A stretch of 64,000 bases of DNA from Paracentrotus lividus. Lineage: Eukaryota; Echinodermata; Echinoidea; Camarodonta; Echinidae. A model generated the notes under the pieces. That model searched no databases. It was not told the origin of the DNA and worked only from the letters and a program-made list of their open reading frames with translations. The position numbers and the translations under genes were made by a program. The DNA is taken from the NCBI GenBank assembly GCA_940671915.1, contig CALNVZ010000649.1, positions 74,443 through 138,442 on the forward strand, given 5' to 3'. Each line of letters begins with the position of its first letter. Position 1 is the first letter of the stretch. Of the stretch, positions 58,102-64,000 are shown one piece after another.

Positions 58102-58428
58102 CAGGGTTCATACACCTTTTTGGAAGTTAAATTCCATGACTTTCCATGACCTTTCAATAAAGAATTCCATGACTTTTCCATGACCTTTCGACAACTTATC
58201 AAAGAATTTTGCAGAGATGTCTAGGAACCAGAATTTGCCTAGGACACACGACCGCTCCAGGATTCTCAATGCTCTCAGCTACATAAATTGAATATTGACA
58301 CATTTTGATATTCCATGACTTTCCATGACTTTTCAATGGAAAAATAGATTTTCCATGACTTTCAAGGCCTGAAACAGATAGCAAAATCCCATAACTTTCC
58401 AGGTTTTCCATGACCCGTATGAACACTG
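58102..58428. mobile_element. CCATGAC-rich element with CAG..GTTCATAC ends
   Basis: The left end CAGGGTTCATAC is inverted at the right end (reversed: CAGTGTTCATACGGGTC). Inside, TTCCATGACTTTCCATGAC recurs many times. Similar CCATGACTTTTCCATGAC elements are dispersed in several deuterostome genomes, to my recollection. The CAG start fits hAT. Confidence 0.65.
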
Positions 58429-59740
58429 AGAAGAAATTATCAGTGTTTGATATCACTTTATTCTGAAAACCAACCTGTTAAATTCCCTCTTGTCAAAAGC
58501 TTAATTCTTATTTTTCTTAAGAATTCAAACTGACCTTTACATTAAAGAGAGCACAAAATGTTTCAACCTCCATGCTTATGTTTTTAGGGGCAAACTGAAG
58601 TTACCACTTGTTAGCTGTCAACAGACATTATCATAAAAGTCCAAAACCAAAAGTTACATTACAGTGTCTTTTAAAAATTGTTCTACTTTTCTATATACCA
58701 TAATGATGGGTATCATTAACATCAGCCTAAATCTTCCATGGCAAGAAAGATATAAAATACCCAAAATAATCATCAAGTGTGGTTTCAAGGACTTTGTTAT
58801 TTTGGCCAGTATTACACTTGATTTTATCCTTCTTATAAAAAAACTGCAACCCCAAGCTTTCTTTGTTGTTAACTTTTAACAATCAATGGGTTAAGAACCA
58901 ATCAAATAATACCCATTCTATTGTGTTCCACTTTTAAACCCAACACATATCCTTTATATATGAATACATACATGTATATTTATGTAATTTTTCTGCATTG
59001 AAACTCCAGCCGTCAAAATTACGGCAATTGTTTATCCAAAACTCAACAACTTTTAATATATTTTTAGTTGCATTTGATAAAATCTGTACATGTCTTCACT
59101 TTTAAAAAATATTACACGCTCTTGCAAAATTGAAAGAAAGGTTTTCTATGCAGCATGAATTACTTGTTTTAAATGATTGTTTGGGATATTTTTCACAAGT
59201 GGATTGAGTGACAACAAAAATTTCAAATTATAAAAATTATAAATTTGGGGTACAAACTTAGTAAAAGCTCTCAAAATTTTACCTACAATATTGTGACTAA
59301 ATAAGGTCCTTGAATCTGGCATTTGAAAGTACCTTACAAACAACATTAAAAGGAACATTCAAATATCAAATATGGTCTTAAAAACTCAGTATAAAAGTAT
59401 AAAAAAGTGGTTTTTAAATTCACCAAAACTGGGTTTTTTGAGTAATATTGATTGTTTGTTTATCTTACCCGCATGCTAACAAAGCTAATAAATACTTGAG
59501 TATCTTGTATTCTTAATATACTTATCATAAATGATCTATAGTGTTCAGTAATATCAAAGGGAATTTCATTTATAAACGATTTAGAATATAGGGAATAACG
59601 GGATTGATATGTATCATAGACACTTTAAAAATAAACTTTGAAAAGCCCAGATACATTGTACATATCTTGGATTTACGCTAAGAAAATAAAAGAAGGTCTG
59701 TTGTATAAAGTATGACATTTAATTTCAATAGGGACACTGG

Positions 59741-59885
59741 AGTTAGTTGAGTGGTAATGCTCATTGTCAGCTTTTTGCATGAGCCTACAAACAGACCCTT
59801 ATATCGCACCCAGGTTCAAATCTCTTAAGTTCAAGAGTAAATAACCATATCTGATTGATATACGTATGTCAAAAGCAGACCAACC
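59741..59885 (+). mobile_element. tRNA-derived SINE, second copy
   Basis: GTTAGTTGAGTGGTAATGCTC (A box) and CCCAGGTTCAAATCTC (B box) are followed by AAATAACCATATCTGATTGA and CGTATGTCAAAAGC. The order matches the SINE at 15925-16115, with more decay. Confidence 0.55.
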
Positions 59886-60259
59886 ATCTCCTTTTGATAA
59901 TACATCAGGCATTTTCTTTATAAAGTTTTGTTCGATTGCATATTTATGATATTGAATGAAACAATTTCCTTTCTTAGTTTATCGTAGGTTCCATATGGAT
60001 GCTTTATTTTGTCCATAAAAATTCTTAACCTATCTTTGTGGTAAACATCAGCTTGAATTAATGACATCGTCTGTACGTTAAATTTAAGTCATGTATTATT
60101 CGTGTATTCTACTTTTTCATTGCTTGTAATTCAATATTTTAACATTCCCTTTTAGTATCTCTCTTTTTCTCCTTTATCATAAAGATTTGTAATAAGCAAT
60201 TTATGAATTTATGTAATATCTTATTGTTATTATCATTATGCATTAATATCTAAAGAAAT

Positions 60260-60451
60260 CTAGTAGATCAGTTTAAATCTGTTTGAATCTACAACCATAA
60301 ACTCCATGATGCTATTTGATTTCTGTTTGAACCCCTCGGCTATGACCCTCGTAGCTTGAGAGTGAGAAAGGTCATGGAGGGGTCGTCCGTTGACCTTTAG
60401 GATCACATGACCTACTTTAAGGGTACTACTCTGATAGGCTGAACCTCCATA
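60260..60451 (-). CDS. WHRN: Whirlin-like last coding exon (second half of PDZ3)
   Basis: The minus-strand acceptor is TTTTTTCAG. It encodes YGGSAYQSSTLKVGHVILKV, NGRPLHDLSHSQATRVIAEG and FKQKSNSIMEFMVV, then DSNRFKLIY and TAG. The family form is GGSAHNCGQLKVGHVILEVNG to AEAFKTK. It is 64 codons, phase 0. Confidence 0.9.
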   Translation of the reverse strand, partial: YGGSAYQSSTLKVGHVILKVNGRPLHDLSHSQATRVIAEGFKQKSNSIMEFMVVDSNRFKLIY

Positions 60452-63400
60452 CTGAAAAAAGAGAAAGAAAGGGGGGGAGAGAAAATCCAGTTGTTAAAGG
60501 AAATCATGAGTTAGGTAATGATATAATACTGTATTAAGTCATATAAAGGAAACAAATTCAAGGTTTGTTCCTGTATCCATTCAAAATATTGATGAGTACA
60601 GTGTACATTACATAATATAAAAATATAAAAACAACAACAACAACATGTATGTCCATCCTGCCAAAACGTACTGTATGTGCTGAAGCTTTTGCGGTGGTTT
60701 TATTTTTGTGAATATCGCCAACTACTGAGAAACTATTGTCATATATTCACTCTTGCCATGCACCCATAGCTCGCTTAGTAAAGTTACTGATCGGCCTGCA
60801 TAACATGTGTGACATAAACTGATGATCAAGTAGACGAGTGCACCGAGTTTTAAATGTATTGACAAGTATAGTGTCATGATGAAAGCAAGTTTACGACGCA
60901 GATTATATCGTTACCCGGTAGTGCGCTTTCAATGTAAGGCACATTTTTGCAAGTCGCAAACTTTGCATCTTGGTTTAGAGACTTTGCATCCCAAATTTCA
61001 AACTATACGTTCAAAGAATACGTTCCTGGACGTTTGCGATAAGAGATCTCTACATTCTGCGAACTTGGAAGTGAAGTCTGCAAATTGGGATGCAAAGTTT
61101 GCAACTTGGCCGCAAATGTTCCAATACGTTGGATAGCATACTTCAGGGGGGCATTTCATCAAAGGACTTGTCAGATATTTTATCCGACAAATTTGCTCTC
61201 AGCCAATCAGATGCAAGCATTTCAGTAGCTTGTAACAGTTTGTCTGATAAAACGTCCGACAAGTCCTTTTATGAAATGCCCCCCTGGGCCACTTAAAGAT
61301 TGAGAGGAGAGAACTGATTAGATCAAAAGCTCACCGGAATCTTAATAATCTTTGGCAAGGGCTGTCTGGTTCCTGATCCCCCTTCTACTGCTAGACCAAG
61401 GTTGGACTGGGTCTTCTTGACATAGATGGTCTCACAGTGTGGAGGTGTGTCCAGTCGGGTGTTCACAACCTCTGTGTTTCCCTTGTCAGGTGTTGATGAA
61501 CCCTGTCGGATGTACGGAGAACATTTAGGTTATATAGGAAAGAATGATCTTAGTTGGCAAACAAGCTACTTTTCATAAAGTTGGAAATACTAGCAATATG
61601 CGAGATCATCATCTTCATCTTCTAAAATATCATCACCATGACATTGTGTTAGGTCCAGTGTTAAAGTTGGCCATTCGATTAGTGTATGAAATTACAGAGG
61701 AGCAATTGTTATGGAATCATTGTCACCACCATCATCATCATCATCATCATCATCTAAAATATCATCATCATGAAATCGTCACCATCATCATTATCATCCT
61801 CACCATCATCCAATATCATCGACATCGTCAACATCCTCCATTATCATTACAAATACTACAAAAGACAATGATTCAGTCATGTATGAACATGGGTCAAGCC
61901 AGGGAGTCAAGTGGGTCAAGTGTCAGGTGGAAGTGTCATAACAAATAGATTGACTTTATAAGAGTGTGTAACAGTTTTTGCAATCTTGTTTCTATATGCC
62001 CCTTTCCATCAGTTCTTCCCTACCAATCCTTTCCACTCCTCTTCTCCCATCCACAAACAAAATATACCTTCTTCAAACCATGACAAAAAGTTACATATCT
62101 AACCTGAGGTTTGAAGGTGCTCACTGCACTCATCGGGGTGCGAGTGGTGGAGGCTGACGGAAACGATGAGAGATCAGGGAGCACTACTTCATCCTCCTCA
62201 TCTTCATCTTCCGTCTGAAACTCCGGTGGTGGTGGAGGGGGCGTGGTCGGTGGAAGAGGGGGTGCATCACCAACAAATTGGTTAGGTGGAGGGGAGGGCA
62301 GCGGGGGTGGCAGATCAAAGGTCGAAGGTGAGAGGAAGTCCGATGGGGGCGGGGGTAAAACCATGTCTTCTACAGGTAATGATGGTGTCGGAGGATGAGC
62401 AGTTTGCGTCGGGTTCAAAATATCTTTAGAGGAAGGAGGAGGAGGGGGTGGTATGTTTGGCCGTATTCTTTGTGATGATGATTTCGATGTTGTGGGATTC
62501 TGGTTGGATGTTGCTTTGGACGAGGATGTAGATGGAGATAAAGGTGAGGTCGGTGTACTCTTCCTCAGTTCATACAGGGTTTCGCTAGCTTTCTTGGTCT
62601 GGTCGACACTACGCCTTTGGTCTTTCGGTGTGTGCTATGGTAAAAAAACACACACACACACAGAAAGCTACGGATTAATATAACATCATTTTAAGAACTC
62701 TTTATTTTTCAATAAAAAGGTCAGCTGTATAGATTTTTACATAATCTTGAAGTCAAAAATACTTTCCAATTTAGAAAAAGAAACATTGATGTCCAACACA
62801 AGCATCAAGTCATATTCTATAACTGGTTACCTAATGTATAAATTTAACATCTGAGTATATAGTCTGAGGTAGTTTAACCTACTTTGGAAATCAAACTGCA
62901 GATTACAACTCATTATTAGAAAAACAAATCAAGGTAGCTCCTTTTCATTTATGATGGCTCGATCATTAAGAATTGAAGAATTTTAAGAATCTCAGCCGAT
63001 ATAGTTGGGTAGTTAGAACTTAAAAAAAACCTGCTTGGTCCTGTCTTCCTGTTGGGATTGACCACAGAGACTACAGACTTCATCGTCACTAAAGGATCAA
63101 AGTTAATATCATCTTTGTTACTTACATGAGTGGGATCACTAATTCTCCTAGGAATACCACTTCCATGCTCAGTTCCACTGTTCTGTCTGCTGATAAGTTC
63201 TCCAATCTAAAAGAAAGGTGGAGCAGATTAAAATCAAGTCCACAAAGAAAATTGCCACTCAGTCTAAACCCACTTTGACTAATGTCCCTTTGGTCTCAGA
63301 TCTCGGCTGTCGACCGCTCGATCACCCAGGAAATTGGCACGCACGTCCCTTGTTGCATAATCTCGGTAACTCCATAGTTAATTTTTGTGAAAAAAGTTTC

Positions 63401-64000
63401 GTTTTAATCATATATGCTAATTATGATAATTTATGCATGAAATCCTACTTTTTGCTCTAATTTTCTAAATATAGCTCCTAGAATGCTAATTTTCTGTGTA
63501 AGTATTCCTTATTGCATTCCTAACAATTGTTTTTGAAAAAAAAAATTGGTACCGCGATCAATTTCTTATTTATTTTATTGTTTTTTTATTTCTTGTGTAT
63601 TTCTTTGTTTTTCGACCTTTTTATTTTTGTTGTTTTTTTCCACCCTATTTTTTGGCAACATTATTTCAGTCATAAATAGCAAGAAATAAAATGAATATTA
63701 TCAATAAAAATAACATTACCACTCATTTATGAATTTTAGCTGAAAAGACAATTTGTATTGACTTTGTACATGAAATCACGTCTTTGAGCAATTTTTGGTC
63801 TAATGCATGGGTACAAAACTATGCGTAACTCGCTAACCAGGTACCCGGGCATCGCAAATTTGGTCTTTTGATTAATAGTAACTCAACTGAAAGAAAAGAG
63901 ATATGTGTGCATGGTTTGGGGAAGGTAACTGAAATAAAAACCTCTACTCACTACTGATGCTGAGCTCTCTGTCGACACACTATCCAAACTCATCTTTCTC
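60260..64000 (-). CDS. WHRN: Whirlin-like PDZ scaffold, C-terminal part (5' part outside window)
   Basis: Whirlin is a multi-PDZ scaffold of stereocilia tips, ciliary and synaptic sites that binds Usher-complex proteins and myosin XV in vertebrates. On the minus strand five exons join in phase 0 and give about 339 residues. They are a serine-rich stretch, a 177-codon proline-rich exon (runs such as RPNIPPPPPPSSKD, TPPPPPPEF, an acidic EDEDEEDE) and a last PDZ domain. The PDZ carries the carboxylate-binding loop NLGLAVEGGSGTRQPLPKI and then GGSAYQSSTLKVGHVILKVN. The GTRQPLP segment and position after a proline-rich region match whirlin PDZ3 rather than PDZD7. The protein ends ten residues after the PDZ fold, as whirlin does. 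The gene faces the nuclear receptor tail to tail. The first two PDZ domains must lie upstream, beyond 64000. Confidence 0.85.
60948..61117. mobile_element. Foldback element (GCAAACTTTGCATC) in whirlin intron
   Basis: AAGTCGCAAACTTTGCATC and GCATCCCAAATTTC at the left have inverted counterparts GAAATT-like..GGGATGCAAAGTTTGCAACT at the right. It lies in the last whirlin intron, next to the MITE at 61146. Confidence 0.55.
61146..61284. mobile_element. Foldback MITE (GGGGGGCATTTCAT), copy 2
   Basis: AGGGGGGCATTTCATCAAAG at the left is inverted at the right (TTTTATGAAATGCCCCCC). The interior GGACTTGTCAGATATTTTAT and ACGTCCGACAAGTCC match the element at 28154-28290. Confidence 0.85.
61335..61502 (-). 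CDS. WHRN: Whirlin-like exon (first half of PDZ3)
   Basis: The minus-strand acceptor is CATCCGACAG and the donor CCG|GTGAGC. It encodes GSSTPDKGNTEVVNTRLDTP, PHCETIYVKKTQSNLGLAVE and GGSGTRQPLPKIIKIP. LGLAVEGG is the PDZ carboxylate-binding loop. It is 56 codons, phase 0 at both ends. Confidence 0.9.
61605..61860. repeat. (CAT)n microsatellite in whirlin intron
   Basis: CAT/ATC triplets, purest at 61730-61755. The poly-histidine frame on the plus strand is an artefact. Confidence 0.85.
62104..62634 (-). CDS. WHRN: Whirlin-like proline-rich exon
   Basis: The minus-strand acceptor is TTTTTTTACCATAG and the donor CAG|GTTAGA. It encodes HTPKDQRRSVDQTKKASETL, YELRKSTPTSPLSPSTSSS, then proline runs (IPPPPPPSSKD, LPPPPSDFLS, LPPPLPSPPPNQF, TPPPPPPEF), the acidic EDEDEEDEVV and SAVSTFKPQ. 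The exon has 177 codons, phase 0. This is the disordered linker before PDZ3 in whirlin; the sequence itself is poorly conserved. Confidence 0.82.
63126..63206 (-). CDS. WHRN: Whirlin-like serine-rich exon (3' border uncertain)
   Basis: The minus-strand acceptor is CTTTCTTTTAG. It encodes IGELISRQNSGTEHGSGIPR and RISDPTH, with an excellent donor CAT|GTAAGT in phase 0 that joins the proline-rich exon cleanly. The frame stays open past the donor to about 63033 (INFDPLVTMKSVVSVVNPNR), so an extended or alternative exon is possible. That form would end in phase 2 and not fit the next exon's main acceptor. Confidence 0.6.
63952..64000 (-). CDS. WHRN: Whirlin-like exon, cut by window edge
   Basis: Minus-strand sequence RKMSLDSVSTESSASV ends at the donor GTA|GTGAGT in phase 0 and joins the serine-rich exon (SASV-IGELIS). 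Its 5' border lies outside the window. Confidence 0.65.

Larger units (their letters stand above)
55400..60259 (-). other. Whirlin-like gene 3' flank or long 3' UTR
   Basis: This AT-rich DNA follows the whirlin stop codon on the minus strand. Minus-strand AATAAA signals (TTTATT on plus) occur at several places, including about 55448-55480, so I cannot fix the 3' end. It contains a hairpin, a TIR MITE, a tandem duplication, a CCATGAC-rich element and a SINE. No other exon is recognised. Confidence 0.4.

Noticed and set aside
63018..63085. Separate small whirlin exon starting after CCTTTAG
   Set aside because: The intron before it would be only about 40 bases and the phase-0 join would start with TGA; treated as a possible extension of the preceding exon instead.

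Overview
The window looks like AT-rich, repeat-dense nuclear DNA of an animal with introns of roughly 1-14 kb. The gene families (flavin monooxygenase, an NR2E nuclear receptor, whirlin), together with many small foldback elements, CAT/ATC and CTT microsatellites and tRNA-headed SINEs, suggest an invertebrate deuterostome, most likely an echinoderm such as a sea urchin. The species is an inference. One run of 16 N (23018-23033) shows this is a draft assembly.

Region by region: 1-14035 has no gene I can support. It holds a large transposable element copy (about 1735-5030, itself carrying a ~1 kb insertion), tRNA-like sequences, a ~1.3 kb minisatellite of GC-rich 'CGCGCTTCGCGC' repeats (about 9895-11235) and a TIR element (12864-13691). 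14036-22490 (+) is an eight-exon flavin-containing monooxygenase (FMO) gene with all splice phases consistent, but with apparent frameshifts in exons 1 and 2. 22491-26409 is intergenic. 26410-53034 (+) is a six-coding-exon NR2E-group nuclear receptor of 618 codons (DNA-binding domain in exon 1, ligand-binding domain in exons 3-6). Its introns are packed with transposons: a minus-strand LINE enclosed by inverted repeats in intron 4, and in the 14.5 kb intron 5 an inverted second copy of the large element at 1.7-5 kb, a 5'-truncated LINE and a decayed Tx1/L1-like LINE. The last exon's splice acceptor lies directly on a CTT microsatellite. 60260-64000 (-) is the 3' part of a whirlin-like gene (proline-rich region and the C-terminal PDZ3 domain), convergent with the receptor; its 5' part lies beyond the window.

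The three genes do not form a pathway: FMO is an ER detoxification enzyme, the NR2E receptor is a transcription factor of a group used in neurons and photoreceptors, and whirlin is a scaffold of sensory-cell protrusions and cilia. NR2E and whirlin both have sensory-cell roles in other animals, but nothing in the sequence shows they work together. No operon, CRISPR or prokaryotic feature is present. Exon calls rest on translation, splice signals and phase, not on transcript data or database searches.
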